From NCBI RefSeq assembly GCF_000597725.1, contig NZ_JFBL01000015.1, positions 1 through 64,000 on the forward strand: a DNA stretch of 64,000 nucleotides, read 5' to 3'. The position numbers and the translations under genes are program-made. This document shows, one piece after another, positions 34,343-42,822 of the stretch (position 1 is its first letter; each line of letters opens with the position of its first letter). Origin of the DNA: Sulfurospirillum arcachonense DSM 9755. GTDB lineage: Bacteria; Campylobacterota; Campylobacteria; Campylobacterales; Sulfurospirillaceae. The notes under the pieces are model-generated. The model did no database searches. It saw nothing but the letters and a program-made list of their open reading frames with translations, and had not been told where the DNA came from.

Positions 34343-34436
34343 TCACCTATCCTATTTAAAAAGTATATATTTCAAGTATAAAAAAAGAAGTAAAAATATG
34401 CCAAAGGCACTGTATGAGATAACTTCTACTCCCATC

Positions 34437-34769
34437 TTAGAGAAGTGCCTCAATTTTTCCTTGCAATTCTTTTATCTGTTGCCTTAGTTTGTCACTTTCC
34501 ATTCTGTATTGAGAATTTCTTGTTCTAAGAGATTTTAAATCATTTTTAACTTTTGTTAATTCATCACTTAAAATGTCTATATTTCCAAGTGAGCGTTGGA
34601 GTTGTACTTGGTATTTTCTAATAACAACTTCTGCATCTCCGAGTGTTGATTTAACAATGACACTACCTAATTTTTCTTTTTTAAGAAGGGTTTTATAGTA
34701 AAACACCATGATAATTAGATAAACACAAAGTGAAGCAAGTGTAGTTGTTATCACCCATTCTATTAACAT
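34437..34769 (-). CDS. Hypothetical membrane-anchored coiled-coil protein
   Basis: 110 residues. One N-terminal membrane segment (about 5-28) is followed by a charged helical region with heptad-like spacing, especially LSDELTKVKNDLKSLRTRNSQYRMESDKLRQ-type sequence from about 60 to the end. I do not recognise a family. Its start overlaps the stop of rpiB by 7 bp, implying coupled translation. Topology would leave the coiled coil in the cytoplasm. A scaffold or envelope-linked role is conceivable but unsupported. Confidence 0.75.
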   Translation of the reverse strand: MLIEWVITTTLASLCVYLIIMVFYYKTLLKKEKLGSVIVKSTLGDAEVVIRKYQVQLQRSLGNIDILSDELTKVKNDLKSLRTRNSQYRMESDKLRQQIKELQGKIEALL

Positions 34770-35200
34770 GGATTTACTTCTATTTTATTGACTCTTTGTG
34801 CATGTCTTCCACCTTCAAATACTCCGTTACACCAAGCATCGATAATGGATTCAGCGACCCCAAGCCCTACAATTCTTTCTCCGAAACAAAGAACATTTGC
34901 ATCGTTATGCGCTCTTGCCATCTCAGCTGTATATGCATCATGACAAAGTGCCGCTCGAATTCCTACGTGTTTATTTGCTGCTAGACTCATGCCTATTCCA
35001 GAACCACAAATTAAAACTCCATGAGTATCTTTATTTTTTAAAACTTCTTCACACAGTTTATGTGCAAAGTCTGTGTAATCAACTCTTGAAATATCATTAG
35101 TTCCCAAATCGACTACTTCATTGCCTCTTTTTTCTAACATTTCAATAACATTAGGTTTAATGGCCACTCCAGCATGGTCTGATGCAATAAAAATTTTCAC
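34763..35200 (-). CDS. rpiB: Ribose-5-phosphate isomerase B
   Basis: 145 residues of the RpiB/LacAB family. N-terminal KIFIASDHAGVAIKP, catalytic-region VLICGSGIGMSLAANK with the conserved cysteine near residue 66, and AEMARAHNDANVLCFGERIVG. It interconverts ribose-5-phosphate and ribulose-5-phosphate in the pentose phosphate pathway. First gene of its minus-strand operon, divergent from the DUF234-type gene at 35249 with a 48-bp gap. AAAGGATTTAT-type ribosome-binding sequence precedes the ATG. Confidence 0.95.
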   Translation of the reverse strand: MKIFIASDHAGVAIKPNVIEMLEKRGNEVVDLGTNDISRVDYTDFAHKLCEEVLKNKDTHGVLICGSGIGMSLAANKHVGIRAALCHDAYTAEMARAHNDANVLCFGERIVGLGVAESIIDAWCNGVFEGGRHAQRVNKIEVNPC

Positions 35201-35248
35201 ATAAATCCTTTTGGTTGTAATCTACGCGATTATACCATATGCTTTATA

Positions 35249-36163
35249 ATGAACTCTTTACATGTAAGAATTTTTTGTTATAATTTCACCAAAGGATTCA
35301 TTATTATTTTAAATAAATTAACATTACAAAAGCAATTTAGTGCTTTTTGTAAAAAAAATAACCCAAAAGATATGGAAATAGCAGTAGAATATTTTGCTGT
35401 TTTTGGTGGCCTTGATGTCAAGGTTGATACTACTAAACCATTAGTTGAATTGATAGAAAAACATATATTAAAAGAGTATAAACACCTACGAAATCTCGTC
35501 TCTGATATAACAACAGGAGACGCTCTTTTACACTCGATTTTAAGTGCTAGTGTCCTTGGAGATAGAAGAACTAACTCTTCTTTTAAAAGACTAAGAATCT
35601 CTTTTGATGATGGAATGGACTGTGTTGAAAAGTTTCGAGATCTAGGCACAATTAAACTTGAAAGAACAGTAGGAGATAGTTACGTATCAGATAAAATTTT
35701 ATTAGCAACACCTTTTTTAAGGTTTTGGTTTGCTTTTATCTCACCTGTTTTTAAAGGTATTAGAGATGGGAACTTTGAGGAGTTTCATACAAATTATGAA
35801 AATAGAAAAGCACAGTTTGCAGATTTTGTTTTTGACCAACTCTCCCACGAATTTATAAAACAATCTTTCAGTGAAGATAAGATTTATAATATAGGAAGAT
35901 ATTGGGATGATGAGAGAGATATTGATTTAGTTGCTAAAACAAAATCTGGTAAAGTTATAGTAGGTTCGTGTAAATATACAAATTCTAAAATGAAAAAAAG
36001 TGAATTAACTAAGTTAAAAGAGAATTGTGAGAGTGGAGAAATAAAACCAGATATTTATGTGTTATTTGCAAAAAAAGGCTATTCAAGTGAGTTAAAATCA
36101 CTGAAAAGTGATACTCTTTTACTTTTTACATGTAGAAATTTTAAGATATTAATTGAAGATTAA
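35249..36163 (+). CDS. DUF234-type protein with nuclease-like C-terminus
   Basis: 304 residues from the first ATG. The middle (about 100-200) and C-terminal part resemble the DUF234 region found at the end of archaeal/bacterial AAA ATPases: FLRFWFAFISPVFKGI, then a PD-(D/E)xK-like core DERDIDLVAKTKSGKVIVGSCKY near residue 225-248 (acidic residues and lysine, with serine where many members have glutamate). The ATPase half is absent. The start is uncertain: ATG 35249 lies inside the shared promoter gap and covers a TTACATGTA palindrome, whereas AAAGGA at 35291-35296 sits before ATT codons of FIIILNKLTLQ. A non-ATG start near 35303 would remove about 18 residues. Function unknown; possibly a nuclease relic. 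Confidence 0.7.
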   Translation: MNSLHVRIFCYNFTKGFIIILNKLTLQKQFSAFCKKNNPKDMEIAVEYFAVFGGLDVKVDTTKPLVELIEKHILKEYKHLRNLVSDITTGDALLHSILSASVLGDRRTNSSFKRLRISFDDGMDCVEKFRDLGTIKLERTVGDSYVSDKILLATPFLRFWFAFISPVFKGIRDGNFEEFHTNYENRKAQFADFVFDQLSHEFIKQSFSEDKIYNIGRYWDDERDIDLVAKTKSGKVIVGSCKYTNSKMKKSELTKLKENCESGEIKPDIYVLFAKKGYSSELKSLKSDTLLLFTCRNFKILIED

Positions 36164-36168
36164 AAGAG

Positions 36169-36201
36169 TTTACATGTAGAAAACCTCTACATGTAAAGGT
36201 T
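36169..36201. terminator. Terminator-like hairpin built from two TTACATGTA palindromes
   Basis: TTTACATGTAGA (36169-36180) pairs perfectly with TCTACATGTAAA (36186-36197) across a 5-nt loop, followed by GGTTTT. It lies between the convergent DUF234-type and M50 protease genes. The two arms are neighbouring copies of the abundant palindrome of this genome. Confidence 0.7.
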
Positions 36202-36855
36202 TTATGGTCCTAAGAAAGAGATAATATATCTTATAGGAGCAAAAAAGTATTGAGATGCTGGTGTAGCTATGATAAGTATAAGAATTACCATACCATATCT
36301 CTCTATCATATTATAAAAATTTACAACTTTATCCCATCTCATCCATGCTGCAAAGTAAGCTACTGCATGTGAGCCATCAAGTGGAGGAATAGGCATAAGA
36401 TTAAAAAATCCCAAAACTACATTATAAACTAAAGTCTGTAATATAAAATAGGCTATGAAATACTCAAAATATGAGCTAATAGTCCCTACATCCATATATT
36501 TTAGAACAATGGATGCAATCACGGCTAAAGTAAAGTTATAATAAATTCCTGCCAAAGCAACATTAATAGCACCTTTATAACCAGCATTTCTTATAACCTC
36601 TCTTATGTATATAGGAACTGGTTTTGCCCAACCAAACAAAAAAGGAGCCCCTGTGGCAAATAAAATACCAGGGATAATTATTGTCCCAACAGGGTCTACA
36701 TGAACAAGAGGATTGATACTCAGTCTACCAGCATTTTTTGCTGTGTTATCACCATATTTATAGGCCATATAACCATGCATGATCTCATGACCTATAATAG
36801 CTACCATTAAGGCTAAAACAGTAGATACGATTTGGATGATTTCACTATTTTCCAT
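36202..36855 (-). CDS. M50-family site-2-type membrane metalloprotease
   Basis: 217 residues with about six membrane segments. The zinc site HExxH is HEIMH near residues 23-27 in the first helix, and PIPPLDGSH near 155-163 supplies the third ligand aspartate. Members (S2P/SpoIVFB, Rv-type rhomboid-unlike proteases) cut transmembrane segments of regulatory proteins. This short form without PDZ domain is common in Campylobacterota next to lepB. It follows the second signal peptidase gene by 8 bp, so it is cotranscribed with both signal peptidases and folD. Substrates unknown. Confidence 0.92.
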   Translation of the reverse strand: MENSEIIQIVSTVLALMVAIIGHEIMHGYMAYKYGDNTAKNAGRLSINPLVHVDPVGTIIIPGILFATGAPFLFGWAKPVPIYIREVIRNAGYKGAINVALAGIYYNFTLAVIASIVLKYMDVGTISSYFEYFIAYFILQTLVYNVVLGFFNLMPIPPLDGSHAVAYFAAWMRWDKVVNFYNMIERYGMVILILIIATPASQYFFAPIRYIISFLGP

Positions 36856-36863
36856 TTATTTTC

Positions 36864-37853
36864 CTATAATAATTTGATACCAATTCTATTCCATTTAAAT
36901 TCATAATTATATTCTGAAAAGTATATAGAATATGGTTTACCATAAATTAGCTCTTTAGGAACACTTCCCCAAAATCTACTATCATTTGAGTGGTCACGAT
37001 TGTCACCGACCATATAAAATTCGCCTTCAGGGACTCTTTTATAAAATGCATTAAATGCAGCATTTAAATTTTTTGGTAGTTCAGCTACAACAGCAGGTTG
37101 CATTGCAAAGTCATTTGCTGAAAGGAACATTTTCATTTGAGCAAAAAGATTTACGTCTTCATCATACTGAATACCAGGAAATTTCTCTTTATATGGATTT
37201 AGTACCCAAGTTTTTCCAGCTATTACATGTAGCTTGTTTTGTGGGTAATTTTCTTTCATCCATGCTTCACCTTCGTGAAAACTAATATAAAGATGTTTAT
37301 CTTGAAAAAGTACTTCATCACCTCCAACAGCAACACATCTTTTTACAAAAAGGACATCTGGATTTTTTGGATAATTAATTATAGCTATTTCCCCTCTATT
37401 AATAGCATTGTTGTTTTTAATTACTGTTATAGAATCACCAGTTATGATTGTACTGGACATTGACATTGATGGATTTGTTAAAATTTTTATTGGCATGAAA
37501 TAAATAAAAAGACTAACTAATAAGCTTACTATTATTAAGTAAAAAAAGACACTAGTTAAAGCCTTATATTCTATTTCTACATGTGAGATATTTATTGTTT
37601 TTATAACATCATAAATAGAATAAATATAAAATGATAATATAATTAATATATTGATTATAAAAACATACTTGTTAAAGTATATTGTTGAAATAAAATAAAA
37701 TAAATATACTATGAAAATTGGAATAAGTAATAGAAAGAGTGCTTTTTTGTAATTGTTGATATAAAAGTGACCAGAGCCAATTGCTATTATATTTAGTATA
37801 ATAGCAATTATTTTATATCTCATAGGACTTTTCATATACTTATCATTTTCCAT
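36864..37853 (-). CDS. lepB: Signal peptidase I, second copy with extended membrane N-terminus
   Basis: 329 residues. Residues 1-125 hold four to five membrane segments absent from the other copy, starting MENDKYMKSPMRYKIIAI. The catalytic pair is present: S131 in PSMSMSST and K171 in FVKRCVAVGGDE. GDNRDHSNDSRFWG and the C-terminal KWNRIG complete the S26 fold. The catalytic serine region deviates from the usual SGSM (SMSM here), yet serine and following methionine are kept. The C-terminal two-thirds are nearly identical to the upstream lepB, whose end it overlaps by 11 bp. It probably processes a subset of secreted proteins; the extra membrane part resembles TM2-like or DUF5683-type leader segments. 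Confidence 0.9.
   Translation of the reverse strand: MENDKYMKSPMRYKIIAIILNIIAIGSGHFYINNYKKALFLLLIPIFIVYLFYFISTIYFNKYVFIINILIILSFYIYSIYDVIKTINISHVEIEYKALTSVFFYLIIVSLLVSLFIYFMPIKILTNPSMSMSSTIITGDSITVIKNNNAINRGEIAIINYPKNPDVLFVKRCVAVGGDEVLFQDKHLYISFHEGEAWMKENYPQNKLHVIAGKTWVLNPYKEKFPGIQYDEDVNLFAQMKMFLSANDFAMQPAVVAELPKNLNAAFNAFYKRVPEGEFYMVGDNRDHSNDSRFWGSVPKELIYGKPYSIYFSEYNYEFKWNRIGIKLL
36960..37064 (-). repeat. lepB internal repeat, copy A
   Basis: About 105 bp nearly identical to 37980-38084 (only a few mismatches by eye), coding for the GDNRDH-S-DSRFWGSVP region and the preceding NAAFNAFYKRVPEGEFYMV segment. DNA identity far above that of the genes' N-terminal halves points to recent duplication or gene conversion. 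Confidence 0.85.
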
Positions 37854-38682
37854 CTAAATAACGCTCGTCATATTCAAGATTACTTATAATACGTCCAATT
37901 CTGTTCCATCTTATTTTATACTCATCATCCCATGAAAAGTATATAAACCAAGGTTTACCAACTATGAGGCTATATGGAACACTTCCCCAAAATCTACTAT
38001 CCTCTGAGTGGTCACGATTGTCACCGACCATATAAAATTCACCTTCAGGGACTCTTTTATAAAATGCATTAAATGCAGCATTTACATTTTTTGGTAGTTC
38101 ATCTACAACAACAGGTTGCATTGCAAAGTCATTTGCAGCAAGATACATTTGCATTTGTTCAAAAAGATTTACATCTTCATCATATTGGATTCCTGGAAAT
38201 TTCTCTTTATAAGGATTTAAAACCCAAGTTTTTCCTGCAAGTGTAAAAAGTTTTTCTTTTGGATAATTATCTCTCATCCATTTCTCACCCTCATGAAAAT
38301 GAATGTAAAGGTGTTTTTCTTGGAAAAGAATTTCATCTCCTCCTACAGCAATACAACGTTTAACATAATGAATTTTTGGTGCTTTAGGGTATCTAAAAAC
38401 TACAATATCACCACGTTGTGGTTTATCACCTTCAATCAAGTGACCATTGCCATTAAAATCAGGAAGTACAGGAATTTCTATCCATGGGATATGAGGAGTA
38501 GGTGTACCATAAGAGAATTTTTTTACAAATAAATAATCACCTATAAGTAGGGTTCTTTTCATACTTCCACTCGGAATTACAAATGCTTGTGCTACAAAAA
38601 ATATCACTAGTAATACAATAACTATTGTACCAACCCAAGAATTTGAGAATTTAAATAGTTTTGATAAAAAAATTTTCAACAT
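37843..38682 (-). CDS. lepB: Signal peptidase I
   Basis: 279 residues. One membrane anchor (about 17-35) followed directly by the catalytic SGSMKRT motif (S40), the lysine in YVKRCIAVGGDE (K108), the GDNRDHSEDSRFWGS box and a C-terminal RWNRIGRI. This is the standard single-anchor LepB that removes Sec/Tat signal peptides. It starts one base from the folD stop (38682) and overlaps the second lepB by 11 bp, making a folD-lepB-lepB-M50 operon. Confidence 0.95.
   Translation of the reverse strand: MLKIFLSKLFKFSNSWVGTIVIVLLVIFFVAQAFVIPSGSMKRTLLIGDYLFVKKFSYGTPTPHIPWIEIPVLPDFNGNGHLIEGDKPQRGDIVVFRYPKAPKIHYVKRCIAVGGDEILFQEKHLYIHFHEGEKWMRDNYPKEKLFTLAGKTWVLNPYKEKFPGIQYDEDVNLFEQMQMYLAANDFAMQPVVVDELPKNVNAAFNAFYKRVPEGEFYMVGDNRDHSEDSRFWGSVPYSLIVGKPWFIYFSWDDEYKIRWNRIGRIISNLEYDERYLDGK
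37980..38084 (-). repeat. lepB internal repeat, copy B
   Basis: Partner of 36960-37064: the two segments, about 1020 bp apart and in direct orientation, share runs of more than 30 identical bases. They could recombine to delete or expand one lepB copy. Confidence 0.85.
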
Positions 38683-39533
38683 TATTTAGTCTCAAAGAAA
38701 CGTTTTGCAGATGTAACGGTGTTTTGTAAAAGCATTGCTATTGTCATTGGTCCAACTCCACCAGGAACAGGTGTAATGTATGAGCATTTAGATGCAACAC
38801 TATCAAAATCAACATCACCAGTAAGTTTGCCATTCTCAAGTCTATTGATACCCACATCAATAACTATTGCACCTTTTTTTACCATATCAGCTGTGACCAT
38901 ATTTGCTTTTCCAATACCTACAACTAATAAATCAGCTTGAAGAGTTTTTTCTTTAAGATTTTTTGTTTTAGAGTGACAAACTGTTATCGTTGCTCCTGCA
39001 TTTAAAAGTAAGTTCATCATAGGTTTTCCAACGATATTACTTCTACCAATAACACAAGCATCCATGCCTGTTGGATTAATACCATACTCTTCAAGCATTT
39101 TCATAACACCAAGTGGAGTACAAGGTACAAAAGTTTCATTTCCAGTTACAAGTTTTCCAACATTGTATTCATGAAAACCATCTACATCTTTTTCAGGTAC
39201 AATTGTTTCGAGAACTTTTGCACTATTTATGTGTTTTGGAAGAGGAAGTTGTACTAAAATACCGTGGATTTTATCATCTATATTTAGTTCTTTTATAGTA
39301 TCTAAAAGTTCTTTTTCACTAATGTTTTCGTCCATTGTAATTTTTTTAGAATAAATTCCAGCTGCTTGGCATGATTTCTCTTTTGAGTTAACGTAAGTTT
39401 GACTAGCTGGATCTTCTCCTACTAAAATAACAGCAAGTCCAGGAATTAATCCTTTTTCTTTTAGTTTTTCATTTTCTATTTTAAGATTTTCTTTGATTTT
39501 GTTTGAAAGTGCTTTTCCATCTAAAATTTGCAT
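38682..39533 (-). CDS. folD: Bifunctional methylene-THF dehydrogenase / methenyl-THF cyclohydrolase
   Basis: 283 residues, canonical FolD. Signature QTYVNSKEKSCQAAGI (catalytic lysine in the YVxxK motif near residue 54) and PVPGGVGPMTIAMLLQNT near 260; the nucleotide-binding GRSNIVGKPMMNLLL near 163-177. It interconverts methylene-, methenyl- and formyl-THF using NADP, linking to PurU (58452) which releases formate from formyl-THF. First gene of the folD-lepB-lepB-M50 operon, divergent from the cytochrome gene with a 62-bp shared promoter gap. Confidence 0.97.
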   Translation of the reverse strand: MQILDGKALSNKIKENLKIENEKLKEKGLIPGLAVILVGEDPASQTYVNSKEKSCQAAGIYSKKITMDENISEKELLDTIKELNIDDKIHGILVQLPLPKHINSAKVLETIVPEKDVDGFHEYNVGKLVTGNETFVPCTPLGVMKMLEEYGINPTGMDACVIGRSNIVGKPMMNLLLNAGATITVCHSKTKNLKEKTLQADLLVVGIGKANMVTADMVKKGAIVIDVGINRLENGKLTGDVDFDSVASKCSYITPVPGGVGPMTIAMLLQNTVTSAKRFFETK

Positions 39534-39595
39534 GTTTTAGTACCCTTAAATAATATTTTGGATATTATATCTTTTTTGTAATAAAGCGAGGATAA

Positions 39596-39928
39596 ATGAG
39601 GATTTTTGTTTGTGTGTTGTTCATACTTATATCTTTGAAAGCTGAAGATTTTATAACCAAAATGGAGTATGCAAAAATGTTGTATTCCAATCCACGAGGA
39701 ATTGGTTGTATATCTTGTCATGGAAAAAAAGGTGAAGGCTCAGTTCTAGCAAAATATAAACATAAGGGCAAACAAAAAGAGTTAGTTGCACCTGCTATTA
39801 ATTCTTTATCCAAAAGAAAATTTTTTGCAGCATTTAAAAAGTCAAATTCAGTAATGCCAAAATATTTTTTAACAAAAAAAGAGATAGAAGTTTTATACTT
39901 TTATGTTACAAGTGAAGTAAATAGATAA
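39596..39928 (+). CDS. Small periplasmic c-type cytochrome
   Basis: 110 residues. Signal peptide MRIFVCVLFILISLKAE (cleavage about residue 17) and a single haem-binding motif CISCH (C38, C41, H42). The distal ligand is probably M87 in SVMPKYFL, as in class I cytochromes c. It resembles small monohaem cytochromes of Campylobacterota (cytochrome c553/YceI-neighbour type) that carry electrons to terminal oxidases or peroxidase. The stop lies 27 bp before hemL, whose product feeds haem synthesis, so they may be cotranscribed. Confidence 0.88.
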   Translation: MRIFVCVLFILISLKAEDFITKMEYAKMLYSNPRGIGCISCHGKKGEGSVLAKYKHKGKQKELVAPAINSLSKRKFFAAFKKSNSVMPKYFLTKKEIEVLYFYVTSEVNR

Positions 39929-39955
39929 AAAATAAATATAGAATGAAGGAAAATA

Positions 39956-41242
39956 ATGAATACACAAAAAAGTAAGCAAGCATTTGATTTAGCACAAAAT
40001 GTAATTCCAGGTGGTGTTGATTCTCCAGTGAGAGCTTTTAAAAGTGTTGGAGGAACTCCTCTGTTTATTGAACGTGGAGAAGGAGCATATCTTGTAGACA
40101 TAGATGGTAATCGCTATGTAGATTTTGTTCAAAGCTGGGGTCCACTTATCTTTGGACATTGTGATAAAACAATAGAAGATGCAGTGATAAAAGCAGTAAA
40201 AAATGGACTTAGTTTTGGAGCACCAACAGAAGTTGAAACAAAGCTTGCTAGTAGAATTTGTGATATGTTTGAAAGTATAGATAAGGTTCGTTTTGTAAAT
40301 AGCGGAACGGAAGCTGTTATGAGTGCTATTAGATTGGCTCGTGGATATACAGGACGTAATGATATTTTGAAGTTTGAAGGATGTTATCATGGGCATAGTG
40401 ATTCTCTTTTAGTTCAAGCTGGAAGTGGAGCATTGACATTTGGAACACCAAGTTCTCCAGGCGTTCCTGCTGATTTTACAAAACACACGCTTTTAGCAAA
40501 ATATAATGATATACAGAGTGTAAAAAAATCTTTTGAAAATTCCAATGATATTGCTTGTATTATTATAGAACCAGTTGCTGGTAATATGGGATTTATTCCT
40601 GCTGATGAAGAATTTTTACAAGAGTTAAGAACTCTTTGTGATGAAAATGGAACTCTTTTAATTTTTGATGAAGTTATGAGTGGTTTTAGAGCTTCATTAA
40701 AAGGTGCTCAAGGAATTAGTAATGTAATACCTGATCTTGTAACTTTTGGTAAAGTTATTGGTGGTGGTATGCCTGTTGGTGCATTTGGTGGTAAATTAGA
40801 TATTATGAATCAATTAAGTCCAGATGGTCCAGTATATCAAGCAGGAACTTTAAGTGGGAATCCAGTAGCTATGGAAGCAGGACTTGCTTCAGTGAGTAAA
40901 ATTATAGAAAACAGAGATTTATATAGTAGTTTTGAAGCAAAAGCAAAACGTTTAGTGTCAGGTTTTAAAGAAGCTGCAAATGAAGCTGGTATATCTTTAC
41001 AAGTGAATGTAAGAGGAAGTATGTTTGGCTTTTTCTTTAATGATAATGAAGTGAAAAATTTTGATGATGCACTAAAAAGTGATGGAGAAGCTTTTTCAAA
41101 ATTCCATCAAGCTATGTTAAATGAAGGTTTTTATTTTGCTTGTAGCCAATTTGAAACAGGATTTATTTGTGCAGCTATTAGTGATGAGATTATTGATGAT
41201 TGTATACAAGCTGCTAAAAAAATAATGAAAACTCTGAAATAG
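39956..41242 (+). CDS. hemL: Glutamate-1-semialdehyde 2,1-aminomutase
   Basis: 428 residues, usual length. PLP lysine in [17 protein letters not shown] near residue 265, [20 protein letters not shown] near 142 and the N-terminal [19 protein letters not shown]. It forms 5-aminolevulinate from glutamate-1-semialdehyde in the C5 haem pathway. AATGAAGGAAA precedes the ATG. An AtpI-like gene follows after 32 bp, as in other Campylobacterota from memory. Confidence 0.97.
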   Translation: MNTQKSKQAFDLAQNVIPGGVDSPVRAFKSVGGTPLFIERGEGAYLVDIDGNRYVDFVQSWGPLIFGHCDKTIEDAVIKAVKNGLSFGAPTEVETKLASRICDMFESIDKVRFVNSGTEAVMSAIRLARGYTGRNDILKFEGCYHGHSDSLLVQAGSGALTFGTPSSPGVPADFTKHTLLAKYNDIQSVKKSFENSNDIACIIIEPVAGNMGFIPADEEFLQELRTLCDENGTLLIFDEVMSGFRASLKGAQGISNVIPDLVTFGKVIGGGMPVGAFGGKLDIMNQLSPDGPVYQAGTLSGNPVAMEAGLASVSKIIENRDLYSSFEAKAKRLVSGFKEAANEAGISLQVNVRGSMFGFFFNDNEVKNFDDALKSDGEAFSKFHQAMLNEGFYFACSQFETGFICAAISDEIIDDCIQAAKKIMKTLK

Positions 41243-41274
41243 TTTTGTAAATATATTTAGAAAAAAGGAACAAT

Positions 41275-41571
41275 ATGTCGAAAGATGAAGAAAAACCAAG
41301 ATTAGCAAAGCTTGTAGATGGTGCTGATAACTTATCATTAGGTGTTTCTATAGTAGTCGCTGTTCTTTTAGGTGTAGGTGCAGGATTATTGATGAAGGAT
41401 ATGTTTGGCCATGATTGGCTTTTATGGGTAGGTGTTTTCTGGGGAGTTAGTGCTGCAATTTTAAATGTGTATAAAGCGTATAAAAAACAAGTAGAATCAT
41501 ATGCTGAATTTAAAGATGATGTGAGATACAAAAAATACGAATACAAAGATGAAGATGAAGACGACGAATAA
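41275..41571 (+). CDS. AtpI/AtpZ-like small membrane protein
   Basis: 98 residues with two membrane segments (about 23-42 and 49-68) and an acidic C-terminus (KDEDEDDE). The hydrophobic pair with GVGAGLLMKDMFGHDWLLWVGVFWG resembles the AtpI/AtpZ family, which assists F1Fo ATP synthase c-ring assembly or Mg2+ transport. No atp genes are nearby. AAAAAAGGAACAAT is a good ribosome-binding site. Its 3' end overlaps the next gene by 23 bp. Confidence 0.8.
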   Translation: MSKDEEKPRLAKLVDGADNLSLGVSIVVAVLLGVGAGLLMKDMFGHDWLLWVGVFWGVSAAILNVYKAYKKQVESYAEFKDDVRYKKYEYKDEDEDDE

Positions 41572-42082
41572 AATATCGTTTGTTTATATTGGGGCAAATA
41601 TTTTTCTAATTTTTCTTTCACTATTTATGGGTGGCTTGTGGTTAATTAATACCCAAGTTGCCTTTATCTGTTCTATGCTTATTATTTTTGCTTCTTTTAT
41701 TTCATATAAAGGTATGGTTGAAAAAAGACTTGAAAATGGTGAAATTACACAAGAGAGAGATTTGTTAGATAAAATTGATGATAAATATGAGCTTTTTGAT
41801 GAAGATGAACAAGCTAATGAATCTCAAATGAGTAAAGAAGAGTTTGTTAAATTTTATAAGCAAGAAAGAAAGAAAAATGGGGGTTTAAAGCAGACTTTTT
41901 CAAATCTTTTTAAAAGTGGAAGAGGGGTATTTAATCCTTTTAGATTAGGATCATATGTTGTTCTTTGTATTGCAATGATGTTTTTAATAAGACAAGAACT
42001 TTTTTCTGCCTTACCTTTTTTAGTAGGTGTGGGAGCTGTTCCAATATCTAGTTTAGTTTTAGGATTTTTTGTAAGAGAGTAA
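41549..42082 (+). CDS. Hypothetical membrane protein
   Basis: 177 residues with two N-terminal membrane segments (about 8-50), an acidic soluble middle (about 60-110, DDKYELFDEDEQANESQMSKEEF-like) and two C-terminal segments (about 130-175). I do not recognise a family with certainty. Starts at 41549 or at the second ATG (41555) inside the AtpI-like gene; either overlaps it, so translation is coupled. The partnership with the AtpI-like gene suggests a shared membrane role. It ends in a bidirectional hairpin. Confidence 0.75.
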   Translation: MKMKTTNKISFVYIGANIFLIFLSLFMGGLWLINTQVAFICSMLIIFASFISYKGMVEKRLENGEITQERDLLDKIDDKYELFDEDEQANESQMSKEEFVKFYKQERKKNGGLKQTFSNLFKSGRGVFNPFRLGSYVVLCIAMMFLIRQELFSALPFLVGVGAVPISSLVLGFFVRE

Positions 42083-42096
42083 TTAGTACTCTCTTA
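42072..42096. terminator. Hairpin between convergent genes
   Basis: TAAGAGAGTA (42072-42081) pairs with TACTCTCTTA (42087-42096) around ATTAG. It overlaps the stop codons of both converging genes. No real T tract follows on either strand, so termination may be weak. Confidence 0.5.
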
Positions 42097-42780
42097 GCAA
42101 GCAACCATAGCTGTACTTATTGTAGTGTTGTTTTCATGAAACCTCACTACAGTATTACTTTTTGAAGCTATCTCTTCAATATCTTTTTCAAAGGTACTAT
42201 CTCTACTGTTAGTTAAAATTTTCACTGTAAATATTGGGTATTTTTTATTTTCAAATCGTATATATTCACCAGTAACTAATGAGAGTTTTGTTCTTATAGA
42301 TGTAGCAGCTAAATGAGATTGGTAAATTTTATTTAATAGTTTTGTAAAATTGTTGATTTTAAGTCTTATATCTGGAAATGTAGGATCAAATTCTTTTGAA
42401 AAGTTAGATTTACTTCTTGTAGACGCAGCACTTATACATAAATCTAACAGAGCATATATATTGACACTATCTCCATACTCTTCTATATTCGTAAATTTTT
42501 TACTAGCAACTTTATAAAGTTTTATACCTATTTTTTTCTCATCAAGATAACCAACGGTAATGGCATAAAACTTATAAGAACCAAAAGATAAGTCTAAAGA
42601 TGTAGTTTTAAAACCATAAGTATGACTAGCATAAGCTTGTGTAAGCTCAAATATTTCTTTATTTTCAACTTCTCCTAAAAGGTACTGTGCTTCTTGATTA
42701 AGAGAGCTAATTCTTCCTTCTTCATTAAAAACAATAAAAGGATTATAATCGTGCTCTATCCAGGCTTCATCAAATGTCAT
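42094..42780 (-). CDS. Hypothetical PAS-like protein
   Basis: 228 residues. The first 100 resemble a PAS fold (NPFIVFNEEGRISSLNQEAQYLLGE, then FYAITVGYLDEKKIGIKLYK). The rest, about 110-228, is a helical segment followed by a region with KNFTKLLNKIYQ-like and TVVRFHENNTTISTAM sequence, somewhat like a degenerate histidine-kinase tail, but no H, N or G boxes are visible. Function unknown. It lies downstream of rpoD on the same strand; a perfect 11-bp hairpin overlaps its ribosome-binding site AAAGGAGAG. Confidence 0.75.
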   Translation of the reverse strand: MTFDEAWIEHDYNPFIVFNEEGRISSLNQEAQYLLGEVENKEIFELTQAYASHTYGFKTTSLDLSFGSYKFYAITVGYLDEKKIGIKLYKVASKKFTNIEEYGDSVNIYALLDLCISAASTRSKSNFSKEFDPTFPDIRLKINNFTKLLNKIYQSHLAATSIRTKLSLVTGEYIRFENKKYPIFTVKILTNSRDSTFEKDIEEIASKSNTVVRFHENNTTISTAMVAC

Positions 42781-42795
42781 ACTATTTTACTCTCC

Positions 42796-42822
42796 TTTCT
42801 AAGGAAATGTATTCCTTAGAAA
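42796..42822 (-). terminator. Perfect 11-bp hairpin between rpoD and the PAS-like gene
   Basis: TTTCTAAGGAA and TTCCTTAGAAA pair perfectly around a 5-nt loop. On the transcribed (minus) strand its 3' arm ends in AGAAA and runs straight into GGAGAG, the ribosome-binding site of the PAS-like gene. It may be an rpoD terminator, a processing site, or a translational control element; no T tract follows in the transcribed direction. Confidence 0.5.

Noticed and set aside
36960-38084. lepB repeats as a transposon-related duplication
   Set aside because: No terminal repeats or transposase; repeat limits coincide with the conserved catalytic part.
41549-41571. Overlap of the AtpI-like gene and the next gene as a frameshift
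   Set aside because: Both proteins look complete with their own starts and ends, so ordinary coupled overlap explains it.
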